From: Dankookia rubra
GTDB lineage: Bacteria; Pseudomonadota; Alphaproteobacteria; Acetobacterales; Acetobacteraceae
NCBI RefSeq assembly: GCF_004355005.1
Contig: NZ_SMSJ01000044.1
Span: 1-47,825, forward strand
Reading direction: 5' to 3'
DNA: 47,825 nucleotides
A model generated the notes under the pieces. The model was given only the letters and a program-made list of their open reading frames with translations, did not search any database and was not told where the DNA came from. The first letter of the stretch is position 1; every line of letters starts with the position of its first letter. Below are positions 1 to 8,313 of this stretch, piece after piece. The position numbers were made by a program, and so were the translations under genes.

Positions 1-1
1 G

Positions 2-1249
2 CTCGGCGTCATCCGCGCCGAGACCTTCGCCGACTTGCTCGACATCCCCGGCGCCTTGGCCTGCGGCCGGCGTGCCGCCGGCCGGCGGGTAGCAATCCTG
101 ACCTCGACCGGCGGCGCCGGCACGCTGGTGGCCGATGCCTGCGGCCTGGCCGGCTTCGAGGTGCCGCCGCCGGATCCCGCGACCATCGCCAGGCTGGCGG
201 CGGTGCAGGCGGGTGGCCAGGCCGCCGCCGACCGCAATCCGGTCGACGTGACGCTGGCCGGGCTGCAGCCGGCGCTGTTCCGCACCGCGATCAAGGCCCT
301 GCTGGACAGCCCCAGCTACGACGCGCTGGTCACCATCGTCGGTTCCTCGGCGCTGGCACAGCCCGACCTGGTGGCCGATGCCGTGGTGGAATGCCAAGCG
401 CGCAGCGACAAGCCGGTGCTGGCCTATGTCAGCCCGCATGCGCCGCACATCGTCCGGCTGCTGAACCTGCGCGGCATTCCGGCCTTCGCCGCGCCGGAGG
501 CCTGCGCCACCGTGCTGGCGGCGCTGCAGTCCCGGGCGGTGCCCGAGCCCGTGTCGGTTACCACCGCAACCGATATCGCGCTGCCACCGCTGCCCAGCGG
601 CCCGCTGAACGAGGCGGAGAGCAAGGCGCTGTTCGCCCGCTTCGGCGTGCCGGTCACCCGCGAGATCGTCGCAACCGATGCCGCCGCCGCGCAAGCGGCC
701 GCCGAGACGCTGGGCGGCCGGGTGGTGCTGAAGATCCTGTCGCGCGAGATCGCCCACAAGAGCGATGTCGGCGGCGTGCGGGTTGGGGTAACGGCGGCCG
801 ATGTCCCCGCCGCCTGCGAAACCATGCTCGACAGCCTGCGGCGCGCCGGCGCACCGGCCCCGGAGGGCTTCCTGGTGCAGGAGCTGGTCAAGGGCAGCGC
901 CGAGCTGATCCTCGGCTTTCACCGCGACCCGCAGCTCGGCCCGGCCATCCTGCTGGGCATGGGCGGGGTGGCGGCGGAGCTGTTCCAGGATACCGCCATT
1001 CGCCTGCTGCCGCTCGGCCGCGCCGATGCCGAGGCGATGCTGCGCGAGTTGAAGACCTGGCCGCTGCTAGACGGCTTCCGCGGTGCGTCGCGCTGCGACG
1101 TGGCCGCGCTGGTGGATGCGATCATCGGCTTCGCCGCCATGGCAGAGGCGCTCGGCGACCGGCTGGTCGAGGCGGAGATTAATCCGGTCTTCGTCCTGCC
1201 GGAAGGCCAGGGCGTGCGGGCGGTGGACGGCCTCGCCATCCTCGCCTGA
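2..1249 (+). CDS. NDP-forming acyl-CoA synthetase (acetate-CoA ligase family), 5' end outside window
   Basis: The frame is already open at the left edge, so only the C-terminal 415 residues or so are visible. The first part (VAILTSTGGAGTLVADAC) resembles the flavodoxin-like succinyl-CoA-ligase domain. After a linker, a C-terminal ATP-grasp domain starts near LNEAESKALFARFGVPV and carries the family hallmarks LKILSREIAHKSDVGGV, a GMGG loop and a terminal EINPV metal/ATP motif. Enzymes of this family form or cleave acyl-CoA thioesters with ATP in the cytoplasm. The gene is followed 49 bases later by a Bug-type solute receptor on the same strand, a common pairing in Acetobacteraceae and Burkholderiales that suggests uptake and CoA activation of a carboxylic acid. 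The substrate cannot be told from sequence. Confidence 0.9.
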   Translation, partial: LGVIRAETFADLLDIPGALACGRRAAGRRVAILTSTGGAGTLVADACGLAGFEVPPPDPATIARLAAVQAGGQAAADRNPVDVTLAGLQPALFRTAIKALLDSPSYDALVTIVGSSALAQPDLVADAVVECQARSDKPVLAYVSPHAPHIVRLLNLRGIPAFAAPEACATVLAALQSRAVPEPVSVTTATDIALPPLPSGPLNEAESKALFARFGVPVTREIVATDAAAAQAAAETLGGRVVLKILSREIAHKSDVGGVRVGVTAADVPAACETMLDSLRRAGAPAPEGFLVQELVKGSAELILGFHRDPQLGPAILLGMGGVAAELFQDTAIRLLPLGRADAEAMLRELKTWPLLDGFRGASRCDVAALVDAIIGFAAMAEALGDRLVEAEINPVFVLPEGQGVRAVDGLAILA

Positions 1250-1298
1250 CGCCGCGGCCAAAGCCCAAACGATAAGCAAGAGCAAAGGAAACCGCTCC

Positions 1299-2306
1299 GT
1301 GACCCATCATCGTTTTAGTCCGTCGCCAAGACAGCCCATGCTGTCCCGCCGCCAGCTGCCGGCCCTGGCCCTCGCGCTCGGCGCGGCGCTGCCCGGCCCG
1401 GCCCGCGCCGCCTATCCCGACCGCCCGGTGCGCATCATCGTGCCCTTCGCCCCGGGCGGCGGCACCGACATCATCGCCCGGGTTATGAGCGAAGGCATGG
1501 CGCGCGAGCTCGGCCAGCCGGTGATCGTCGACAACAAGCCGGGCGCCGGCACGCTCATCGGCAATGATCTCGTGGCGAAGAGCGCCCCAGACGGCTACAC
1601 GCTGCTGCTCGGCTCCTTCGCCTTCGCCGTGCTGCCCAGCATCCAGCCGAAGCTGCCCTATGCCAGCAACGCGGCCTTTGACCCAGTAATGCTAATTGGG
1701 CGGTCGCCCAACGTGCTGCTGGTGAATGCAACCAAGGGGATCGGCAACCTCGCCGCGCTGCTGGCCGCTGCACGGAAGGATCCGGGGGCGCTGACCTATG
1801 CCTCCTTCGGCAATGCCACCTCCGCCCATCTGGCTGGTGCGCTGTTCTCCCATCTGGCGCAGGTCGAGCTGACCCATGTGCCATATCGCGGTAGCGGGCC
1901 GGCCTTGACCGATCTGCTCGCAGGTCGGGTGGACATGCTGTTCGCCACAGCGGCCACGGTCGCCGGCGCGACGTCGGGTGGCCGCCTGCGCGCCATCGCG
2001 GTGACCTCGGCCGAGCGTTCGGCGGCCTTCCCGGGCATTCCCACCATCGCCGAGGCGGGCGTGCCCGGCTATGCCTCGGAAGGCTGGTACGGTCTCTACG
2101 CGCCCGCCGGTACCCCACGCGAGACGATTGAGCGACTGAATGTTGCGGCCAACCAGGCCATCCGTACGGAGACTTTCCAGCGGCAGGTTGCCGAAGAAGG
2201 CCTGAGCATCGCGGGTGGGCCGCCGGCCCGGCTTGCGGAATACGTTCGTACCGAGGAGACTCGCTGGCGAGAGGTCGTGCAGCGCGCCAACATCACCGCC
2301 GAGTAG
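1299..2306 (+). CDS. Bug/TctC-family tripartite tricarboxylate transporter receptor
   Basis: This is a periplasmic solute-binding protein of the Bug family, whose members bind small carboxylates and pass them to a TctAB permease. Family marks are YPDRPVRIIVPFAPGGGTD after the leader, VDNKPGAGTLIGND, the mid-region HVPYRGSGPAL, and the C-terminal pattern ending in RWREVVQRANITAE. The GTG at 1299 is chosen because AAAGGAA lies 8 bases upstream; the ATG at 1338 gives a cleaner arginine-led signal peptide (MLSRRQLPALALALGAALPG) and is a real alternative. No TctA or TctB permease gene is in the window, so the receptor is an orphan here, as is usual for this expanded family. It follows the acyl-CoA synthetase and is probably cotranscribed with it. 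Confidence 0.88.
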   Translation: MTHHRFSPSPRQPMLSRRQLPALALALGAALPGPARAAYPDRPVRIIVPFAPGGGTDIIARVMSEGMARELGQPVIVDNKPGAGTLIGNDLVAKSAPDGYTLLLGSFAFAVLPSIQPKLPYASNAAFDPVMLIGRSPNVLLVNATKGIGNLAALLAAARKDPGALTYASFGNATSAHLAGALFSHLAQVELTHVPYRGSGPALTDLLAGRVDMLFATAATVAGATSGGRLRAIAVTSAERSAAFPGIPTIAEAGVPGYASEGWYGLYAPAGTPRETIERLNVAANQAIRTETFQRQVAEEGLSIAGGPPARLAEYVRTEETRWREVVQRANITAE

Positions 2307-2347
2307 CCGCGGCGCACCGTCCGGGCGCAGGAGCCGACTGCTGCGTA

Positions 2348-2380
2348 TTCGATGAGGCGGGCGATATGCGCCTCATCGGA
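2348..2380. terminator. Stem-loop between convergent genes, probable bidirectional terminator
   Basis: CGATGAGGCG (2350-2359) pairs perfectly with CGCCTCATCG (2369-2378) around a 9-base loop, and the stem extends by a wobble pair and a T-A pair. It sits about 40 bases after the stop of the Bug receptor and between two convergent genes. No clear T-run flanks it, so termination is inferred from stem strength and position. I see nothing else in the 271-base interval 2307-2577. Confidence 0.55.
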
Positions 2381-2577
2381 TATGCAGCTGTTGTTGCGGG
2401 CAGTACGGCCCCCGCTGGTACGCAAATCCGGCGGCGGCGAGGCGTCCAGGAACTTGCAGGGGAGAGTCGTTCCCGGGCTTGAATGGGGCGGCGCAATGAA
2501 CAAGGCGCCGCCTGTTCCGATTCTCTCCTGGGGCCAAACTTACCGCGTGACCTTTTTCGTCTACTGCCTGTCTTGGT

Positions 2578-3378
2578 TCAGCCGCAGCGCACGGACATGC
2601 CGCCGTCGACAACCAATTCAGTGCCGGTGACGAAGCGCGCCTCGTCAGACGCCAGGAACAGCACCGCCGCCGCGGTATCCCGGCCGTCGCCAGCAAAGCC
2701 CATCGGGATGCGGGCGACGCGCTGCTTCACCAGGGCGTCGACGTCGCCCCCCGCACGCTGGCCCGCCAGGCGAACCTCGACCATGGGCGTGTGCATCTGG
2801 CCCGGCACTACGGTATTCACCCGCACACCCTTGGCCGCGTACTGCACCGCCACCACGCGGGAAAGCTGGATGACGCCGGCCTTCGACGCAGCGTAGGCCA
2901 CCTGCGCCGCCCCGGTCCAGCGGATGCCGGAGGTGCTGGCCAGGTTCACCACCGCGCCCGCCGCCTGCCGCTCCATCACTGGCAACACGTGCTTGAGCGT
3001 GAGGAACACGCTCTTCAGGTTCACGTCGATCTGAAGGTCCCAGGTTTCCTCGGCCATCTCGACCGGACCGCCCGCCGCCGAGCCCCCCACATTGTTCACG
3101 AGCACGTCGATCCGGCCGTGCCGGGCGACCACATCGGCGACCAGCCCGGCGATGGCGGCGCTGTCCCTGACATCGAGCACCGCGGTTTCGAAGCGGCCGC
3201 CCTCGGCGGCGATGCGCTCGGCGGTCTCGGTCATGCTCTCGGCATTGCGGTCCAGACCGATGACGATGGCGCCTTCCTTCGCCAGGCCGTAGGCGATGGC
3301 GCGGCCATTGCCCCAGCCCGGGCCGACGCAGCCCGCGCCGGTGACGATGGCGACCTTGTTGGCGAAACGCTGGGACAT
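2578..3378 (-). CDS. SDR-family NAD(P)-dependent oxidoreductase
   Basis: A 266-residue classical short-chain dehydrogenase. The Rossmann loop is the longer variant TGAGCVGPGWGNGRAIA near residues 14-30. NNVGG comes near residue 90, the catalytic serine region is LASTSGIRWTG, and YAASK supplies the catalytic Tyr and Lys. The C-terminus ends in TGTELVVDGGMSVRCG, typical of cofactor-site closure in this family. The ATG at 3378 has GGAG upstream at proper spacing. Only three bases separate it from the stop codon of a decayed Bug-receptor fragment upstream, so it was probably the second gene of a receptor-SDR operon. The substrate is unknown. Confidence 0.92.
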   Translation of the reverse strand: MSQRFANKVAIVTGAGCVGPGWGNGRAIAYGLAKEGAIVIGLDRNAESMTETAERIAAEGGRFETAVLDVRDSAAIAGLVADVVARHGRIDVLVNNVGGSAAGGPVEMAEETWDLQIDVNLKSVFLTLKHVLPVMERQAAGAVVNLASTSGIRWTGAAQVAYAASKAGVIQLSRVVAVQYAAKGVRVNTVVPGQMHTPMVEVRLAGQRAGGDVDALVKQRVARIPMGFAGDGRDTAAAVLFLASDEARFVTGTELVVDGGMSVRCG

Positions 3379-3381
3379 CTG

Positions 3382-3534
3382 TCACTCCATTCGAATACTG
3401 GCGACCTGCCCCACGCGACGCCAGCGATCGATCTCGGCGCGCTGGAAGGCGTCATAGGCTTCCGGTGTCCCACCGACGACGGTGTAGCCGCCGTTCTGCA
3501 GAGCATTGGCCACGCCGGGTTCATGCAAGATGTC
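3382..3534 (-). pseudogene. C-terminal remnant of a Bug-family receptor
   Basis: About 50 residues, GGYTVVGGTPEAYDAFQRAE and then IDRWRRVGQVASIRME before the stop, match the end of Bug/TctC receptors (compare the end of the intact receptor at 1299-2306). Upstream of about 3534 the similarity stops abruptly and no start or leader is present. The fragment ends three bases before the SDR start, so the rest of the receptor gene was lost by deletion or rearrangement while its junction with the SDR was kept. It may still act as untranslated leader for the SDR. Confidence 0.7.
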
Positions 3535-3721
3535 GCTGGCGGTGGATCGCGCCGCCCTGGGCGATGCGCAGGCCGGGTTGCTCGCCGAGCAGACCACGCT
3601 CGCCAAGCACAGCCTCGCCGCGCCCTACGACGCGCTGGTGGTCGGCCGGCAGCGCGAACCGGGCACCGGACGACCATGAGCACGTCGCCGATTTCGGGAC
3701 GGTCGATCACTTCGCGGACTG
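3535..3721. other. Rearranged interval with short orphan frames
   Basis: Two short frames sit here. On the plus strand, ATG 3530 to stop 3677-3679 reads 49 residues (starts MSLAVDRAALGDAQ). On the minus strand, a TTG at 3725 overlaps the VOC gene stop (TTGA) and opens TVREVIDRPEIGDVLMVV before running into low-complexity arginine-rich sequence. Neither matches a family I recognise. The minus-strand start, coupled to the VOC stop, looks like the true beginning of a lost downstream gene. The interval is best read as a deletion scar. Confidence 0.4.
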
Positions 3722-4654
3722 TCAACTTATCAGCATCAGGTGGTGCGCATCGGGGTCGTGCAAGAGAGCCGCCTTGCGCCCGCCACCGACCGCGACAGCA
3801 CCGTCGGACACCAATCGCATGTCGAGCTGAGCAAGGACTGGCGCGAGTGCGATCCCAGGCCTTGCGTCAAGCAAAAGTCTGGTCGTAGCGATATCGTTGC
3901 TGCACCCCGTCGCGGTCGACGAATGCCTTGCCGATGGTGAGCGGTAGCAGAGCAACTCGAGCTGCGGTGGGTCATCCATGCCCGCATGCTGTAGCCTGGT
4001 CACCTCTACCTCTGTGCCCGAAATAGCGTCCAGCTTCTCTTGCTCGGTGCCACGGTTCAGAGAGCGCGCGGCAAGCCTGAAGCCGAGCTGTTGGTAGAAG
4101 GCGATGCTCACCGCGCTGCTCGATACCACGATGGCCGAATGGTCGATCCCAAGGCAAGGATCGGCGCCATGCGGTCCCTGCCATACCTTCGGTGTCCTGC
4201 CAGGCGGAAATGCAATAAGCTCCAGCGGATGGCCTTCCGGGTCCCGGAACTTGAAGGCCGTGACACCGCCCGAGCTGTCCGGCAATCGCTGCGGCCCCGA
4301 GGTCGAGATGGGAGTCCATCCCGGCCGGGCCGTGAGGCGGGTATAGGCGGCTTGCATATCCGATACGACGATGGCGATGTGCTGGAACCAAGGATCGGAA
4401 CTCATGCCGCCGGGCGGATAAAAGCGGCCCTTCTCCGCAAAAGCGACGAGTTCGACCTCCTGCTGCCCGAGGCGGAGCAGTCGGATCTGCGCCCGCGCGC
4501 CGGACAGCCCCATCAACCGGCCGAAGGCCTCACCCCCACGCTCCTCGATGCCGAATTCCTCGAAGCCCAGCGCCTCGCGGAAGAAGGCGGAACAGGCTGC
4601 GGGCTCGGCAGTGGTGAAGCTCACCCGCGTGACGCGCCAAGACGGGATGGTCAT
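3722..4654 (-). CDS. Two-domain VOC (glyoxalase/bleomycin-resistance fold) protein
   Basis: A 310-residue protein with two vicinal-oxygen-chelate modules. The first runs from VTRVSFTTAEPAACSAFFRE through FQHIAIVVSDM to FRDPEGHPLELIAFP. The second starts at IDHSAIVVSSSAVSIAFYQQ and ends HDPDAHHLMLIS. The H and E positions expected for metal ligands are partly present (H in FQHIAIV, E in LELIAF), but the second module is divergent. The ATG at 4654 overlaps the stop of the upstream lactonase gene as ATGA, indicating translational coupling; ATG 4660 is an alternative. VOC proteins include dioxygenases, isomerases and lyases, so the reaction is open. Codon use is slightly less GC-biased than its neighbours. 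Confidence 0.85.
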   Translation of the reverse strand: MTIPSWRVTRVSFTTAEPAACSAFFREALGFEEFGIEERGGEAFGRLMGLSGARAQIRLLRLGQQEVELVAFAEKGRFYPPGGMSSDPWFQHIAIVVSDMQAAYTRLTARPGWTPISTSGPQRLPDSSGGVTAFKFRDPEGHPLELIAFPPGRTPKVWQGPHGADPCLGIDHSAIVVSSSAVSIAFYQQLGFRLAARSLNRGTEQEKLDAISGTEVEVTRLQHAGMDDPPQLELLCYRSPSARHSSTATGCSNDIATTRLLLDARPGIALAPVLAQLDMRLVSDGAVAVGGGRKAALLHDPDAHHLMLIS

Positions 4655-5556
4655 GGCCATTGCACGCCGCGTCGGTTGAGATAGATCGCATAAAGCGTGT
4701 GCGACCCACCGATGAATAGCCGGTTCTTGTCGCGGCCGCCGAAGCACAGGTTGGATACGACATGCGGCACCAGCACCTTGCCGAGCAGCTCTCCGGCCGG
4801 GCTGATGCAGTGCACGCCGTCGCCGGCGCTGCTCCAGAGATTGCCGTCCTCGTCGATCCGCATGCCGTCGCAGTAGCCGGGCGCAACCTTGTGGAACACG
4901 TCGCCGCCGGACAGCCTCATGCCGTCTGGCGAGACATCGAAGACCCGGATGTACTGCTTGGGATCGTCCCGCGTCTGGTCGCCGGTTTCGGCGACGTAGA
5001 GACGCCGTTCGTCCGGCGAGAAGGCGAGGCCGTTCGGTCCGTCGAAATCCGCCGCCATGACGCGGATGTCGCCCGCACCCGGGTCATAGCGGTAGAGCGC
5101 TGGCGGCTGCTCGGAAGGCTGCCGGCCGCCCTCGTAATCGGTCTGGATGCCGTAGAGCGGATCGGAGAACCAGATCGTGCCATCGGATTTGACCACGACG
5201 TCGTTCGGCGCATTGAACCGCTTGCCGCCGTGCTGCGTGACCAGCGCCGTGACACGCCCATCGAGCTCCGTCCGGTACAGGCAACGCCCGCGATGGGAAC
5301 AGGCGATCAGCCGTCCCTGCCGGTCGCGCGTCTGCCCATTGGCAAAGTCCGATGGTGCGCGAAATACCGAGACGCCGCCCGATTCAGTCCAGCGCATGGT
5401 CCGGTTGCGCGGGATGTCCTGGAACAGCAGGCAATCCGCATCGCCCATCCAGACCGGGCCCTCGATCCAGCGGAAGCCGGTGGCGAGTTCCTCGAGCGGC
5501 GCATTGCCGAGGACGTAATGCGCGAAGCGCCTGTCCCTGATCTCGAAGCCGTCCAT
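4651..5556 (-). CDS. SMP-30/gluconolactonase/LRE-family lactonase
   Basis: A 301-residue six-bladed beta-propeller of the SMP-30 family, which hydrolyses sugar lactones with a divalent metal. Diagnostic stretches are EGPVWMGDADCLLFQDIPRN (start of blade 1 with the metal-binding Glu), FNAPNDVVVKSDGTIWFSDP with the conserved Asn and Asp, GPNGLAFSPDERRLYVAET, and CDGMRIDEDGNLWSS. The ATG at 5556 has GGAGGAG about 6-10 bases upstream. It sits between a cupin gene and a VOC gene on the same strand and faces a GMC oxidoreductase. A natural reading is that the oxidase makes a lactone that this enzyme opens. Cytoplasmic unless exported; I see no signal peptide. Confidence 0.9.
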   Translation of the reverse strand: MDGFEIRDRRFAHYVLGNAPLEELATGFRWIEGPVWMGDADCLLFQDIPRNRTMRWTESGGVSVFRAPSDFANGQTRDRQGRLIACSHRGRCLYRTELDGRVTALVTQHGGKRFNAPNDVVVKSDGTIWFSDPLYGIQTDYEGGRQPSEQPPALYRYDPGAGDIRVMAADFDGPNGLAFSPDERRLYVAETGDQTRDDPKQYIRVFDVSPDGMRLSGGDVFHKVAPGYCDGMRIDEDGNLWSSAGDGVHCISPAGELLGKVLVPHVVSNLCFGGRDKNRLFIGGSHTLYAIYLNRRGVQWP

Positions 5557-5598
5557 GGGCAGTCTCCTCCCGGGCGGGGTTGCGGCTCCCACCCCCAC

Positions 5599-6048
5599 TC
5601 AGGCGAAGCGGCAAGGCGAGGCGACCGTGGGCGGTGTCGCGAACTGCACGACCATCAGCACGGCCGCCACCTCGCCGACGGTGCCGGAGCGGTGCCCCTT
5701 TCGGCCATCCGTCTCGACCGTGTTCTGATCCTCGCCGAAGGAGATCTCGCCGGGTCCCATCTCCACCCGCTGGCCATCCATGGATTCGACGAACCAGCGG
5801 CCGGACAGCGGAATGATCCATTGCGGCTTCGGGTTTTCGTGCCAAGTGCCGACCCAGCCGATCGGTTGGACCGTGACCATCACTGTCATGCCGTCGGTGG
5901 TCCGCTGCCCCTGCCATTGCGGGTCGGCGGGCGCCTGCATGGTCTTCAGGTCGAACTCCGTCAGCGCGCAGCGCGTCTGGTGGCTCACGCCCTGCTCGTC
6001 CGTCCAAAGATGCCAGTAGGGGATGCGGGGCTTTTCGCCGGGGCTCAT
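5599..6048 (-). CDS. Cupin-fold protein
   Basis: A 149-residue protein with a central cupin-like motif: WHENPKPQWIIPLSGRWFVE, then DGQRVEMGPGEISFGEDQ, then KGHRSGTVGEVAAVLMVVQF. The histidines in WHEN and GHRS fall where cupins place metal ligands. The ATG at 6048 is ten bases after the stop of the DoxX-like gene, so the two are cotranscribed. Cupins of this size include small dioxygenases, isomerases and ligand-binding proteins. The reaction here is unknown; context points to a carbohydrate or alcohol oxidation module. Confidence 0.75.
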   Translation of the reverse strand: MSPGEKPRIPYWHLWTDEQGVSHQTRCALTEFDLKTMQAPADPQWQGQRTTDGMTVMVTVQPIGWVGTWHENPKPQWIIPLSGRWFVESMDGQRVEMGPGEISFGEDQNTVETDGRKGHRSGTVGEVAAVLMVVQFATPPTVASPCRFA

Positions 6049-6058
6049 GCTCAGCGCC

Positions 6059-6523
6059 TCATTGCAATCTGGAATAGGGATGCGACGACCCGAAGGGATC
6101 CGCCAGGAAAGCCGCGAAGCCTGCCGCATCCGTGCCGATGGTAAGCAGCAGGAAGCCGCCGGCCAGCGAGAAGTTCTTGAGAAAATCCCAGAAAAGGCCG
6201 CGCGCCTTGCTGTCGCCGGCCTGCCAGAAATCGCCCGGCTTCCAGAACTGCTTCCAGAGCAGGGCCGTCACCATGCAGTAGCCGGCCATGACCAGGGCGG
6301 AGAGCCGGTCCGCCGTGCCGGTCAGGATGCCGAGAGGCATGACGATCTCGACAAAGAGCCCGGCCAGGATGAGCAGCGTCGCAATACCCTCGCTCGGCGC
6401 GATCTCCCGCGCTTGGCCGACGGCTCCGCGGAAGTTGAGGATCTTGTCGAGAGCGCTGAACGGAAAGAACAGCATGACCAGCAGATAACGCACGGCGAGC
6501 TCGATCAGGGTGCTCGGTTCCAT
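6059..6523 (-). CDS. DoxX-family integral membrane protein
   Basis: A 154-residue membrane protein with four hydrophobic segments: LAVRYLLVMLFFPFSALDK, the IATLLILAGLFVEIVMPLGI region, LSALVMAGYCMVTALLWKQF, and SLAGGFLLLTIG. The DoxX/DoxD pattern of a membrane quinone-linked subunit is visible, including an internal KNFSLAGG stretch. The start at 6523 is preceded by AGGGGAC. It heads the minus-strand group DoxX-cupin-lactonase-VOC and lies back-to-back with a GMC oxidoreductase. DoxX homologues often accompany oxidoreductases and may pass electrons to the respiratory chain; that role here is inference. Confidence 0.82.
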   Translation of the reverse strand: MEPSTLIELAVRYLLVMLFFPFSALDKILNFRGAVGQAREIAPSEGIATLLILAGLFVEIVMPLGILTGTADRLSALVMAGYCMVTALLWKQFWKPGDFWQAGDSKARGLFWDFLKNFSLAGGFLLLTIGTDAAGFAAFLADPFGSSHPYSRLQ

Positions 6524-6694
6524 GGGGTCCCCTGTCACGAGCGGTGCCGCACGGGGTTCCGTCCGGTGCCGCAGGAAGCGTAGCCTGATCCTGCCGGCTT
6601 TCGCAGCAGTCCTGGTACGGGCAATCCGGATGCGGAACGTGATGGCGGGATGGTTGGCGCCCGGCCGCAGACAGCACGGGGAGCAGGAAGCGTG
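6524..6694. promoter_or_regulatory. Divergent promoter region between DoxX and GMC genes
   Basis: This 171-base gap separates two divergently transcribed genes and must hold both promoters. I see no convincing sigma-70 pair in the GC-rich sequence. The plus-strand gene has AGGAA five bases before its ATG. Confidence 0.4.
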
Positions 6695-8281
6695 ATGGCC
6701 AGCGAACGCTACGACATCATCATCATCGGTTCCGGCCCCGGCGGCGCCACTATGGCCTGGCGGCTGGCCAAGACCGGCAAGCGCATCCTGCTGCTCGAAC
6801 GTGGCGACTACCTGCGGCGCGAGCAGGAGAACTGGGACAGCCGGGCCGTCTTCGTCGATGCGCGCTACCAGGCGACCGAGACCTGGCACAGCTCAACCGG
6901 GGACAGTTTCCACCCAGGGCTCCACTATTTCGTCGGCGGCAACAGCAAGGTCTACGGCGCGGTGCTGTTCCGGCTGCGCCAGGAGGATTTCGGCGAGATC
7001 CGGCACAAGGACGGTCTCTCGCCGGCCTGGCCGGTCGGCTATGACGAGTTCGAGCCCTACTACCAGGCAGCGGAGGAGCTCTACCGGGTGCGCGGCCTGC
7101 GCGGGGAGGATCCGACCGAGCCGCCCGCCCCGAAGCCCTACGCGCATCCCCCCATCAGCCACGAGCCGCGCATCCAGCAGCTGTTCGACGGGCTGCGGCG
7201 GGAAGGCCACCACCCCTTCCACCTGCCCGTGGGTGCGATGCTGGACGAGACCGCGGATGGCCAGGCATCGCCGCATTCCGCCTGCATCCGCTGCGCCACC
7301 TTCGACGGCTATCCCTGCCTGGTGAACGGCAAGTCGGACGCGCAGGTCATCTGCGTCGATCCCGCGCTGCGGGCGCATCCGAACCTCACCCTCCTCACCA
7401 ATGCCTATGTCGAGCGGCTGACCACGAACCCGTCGGGCCGCACCATCGCCGGCGTCGAGGTGATCCGCCATGGCGAGCCGATGCGCTTCGCCGCCGATAT
7501 CGTGGTGGTCGCCTGCGGCGCCCTCTCCTCGGCGCTGCTGCTGCTCCGCTCGGCGAACGACGCGCATCCCACGGGGCTGGCGAATTCCTCGGGGCAGGTC
7601 GGGCGCAACTACATGCGCCACAACAATGCGGCGGTCATGGCCATCTCCCGCACGCCCAACCCGACGAAGTTCCAGAAGACGCTCGGGCTCAACGATTTCT
7701 ACTTCGGCGCCGACGACTGGGAATATCCGCTCGGCCACATCCAGATGCTCGGCAAGACCGACGGCGTCCAGGTCGAGGCCGACGGGCTTCCGGCCTTCCT
7801 TCAATGGCTGCCGGAGAAGCCGTTCGACTGGATTGCCCAGCACTCGATCGACTTCTGGCTGACGTCCGAGGATCTGCCGCTGCCGCAGAACCGGGTCTAC
7901 TACAGGGATGGCAAGGTCCATCTCGACCTGACTGAGACCAACATGGAGAGCAACATACGCCTCAGGGAAAAGCTGCGGCGGCTCTGCGACCGGCTCGACA
8001 TCCACCCGCATCTGCTCGACCGCACGCTCTATCTAGGCCAGGACATCCCGATCGGCGGCACGGCGCACCAGGCCGGCACCCTGCGCTTCGGGCGCGACCC
8101 GGCCAGCTCGGTGCTCGATCTCGCCTGCAAGGCGCATGACCTCGACAATCTCTACGTGACGGACGCCGGCTTCTTCCCCTCGATCGGCGCGGTGAACCCG
8201 ACGCTGACGATCATTGCCAACGCGCTCCGCGTCGCCGACCTCATCGAGGCGCGGATGAAGGGCTCGGCAGCGCGACCTTGA
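6695..8281 (+). CDS. GMC-family FAD-dependent oxidoreductase
   Basis: A 528-residue flavoprotein of the glucose-methanol-choline family. The N-terminal FAD motif is IIIIGSGPGGATMAWRLA followed by RILLLERGD. GGNSKVYGAVLFRLR corresponds to the FAD-covering GMC signature, though it reads GGNSKVYG rather than the common GGSS form. The C-terminal catalytic region has the active-site His in GGTAHQAGTLRFG, then VTDAGFFPSIGAVNPTLTI with the conserved Asn. CIRCATFDGYPCLVNGKSDA carries several Cys, as in membrane-bound GMC dehydrogenases of acetic acid bacteria. No signal peptide is obvious. It probably oxidises an alcohol or sugar and hands electrons on, possibly through the divergent DoxX protein. 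ATG 6695 is preferred over the adjacent GTG 6692 on spacing. Confidence 0.9.
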   Translation: MASERYDIIIIGSGPGGATMAWRLAKTGKRILLLERGDYLRREQENWDSRAVFVDARYQATETWHSSTGDSFHPGLHYFVGGNSKVYGAVLFRLRQEDFGEIRHKDGLSPAWPVGYDEFEPYYQAAEELYRVRGLRGEDPTEPPAPKPYAHPPISHEPRIQQLFDGLRREGHHPFHLPVGAMLDETADGQASPHSACIRCATFDGYPCLVNGKSDAQVICVDPALRAHPNLTLLTNAYVERLTTNPSGRTIAGVEVIRHGEPMRFAADIVVVACGALSSALLLLRSANDAHPTGLANSSGQVGRNYMRHNNAAVMAISRTPNPTKFQKTLGLNDFYFGADDWEYPLGHIQMLGKTDGVQVEADGLPAFLQWLPEKPFDWIAQHSIDFWLTSEDLPLPQNRVYYRDGKVHLDLTETNMESNIRLREKLRRLCDRLDIHPHLLDRTLYLGQDIPIGGTAHQAGTLRFGRDPASSVLDLACKAHDLDNLYVTDAGFFPSIGAVNPTLTIIANALRVADLIEARMKGSAARP

Positions 8282-8313
8282 GGCACCGGGCCGGCTTGGC
8301 TCCGGGGCAGGCA

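Noticed and set aside
2344-2384. Riboswitch or small RNA at the stem-loop between the Bug and SDR genes
   Set aside because: Only one simple hairpin is present, located between 3' ends of convergent genes, which fits a terminator.
4762-6144. Plus-strand open frame across the lactonase and cupin genes
   Set aside because: Runs antisense over two convincing genes and shows no motif or ribosome-binding site.
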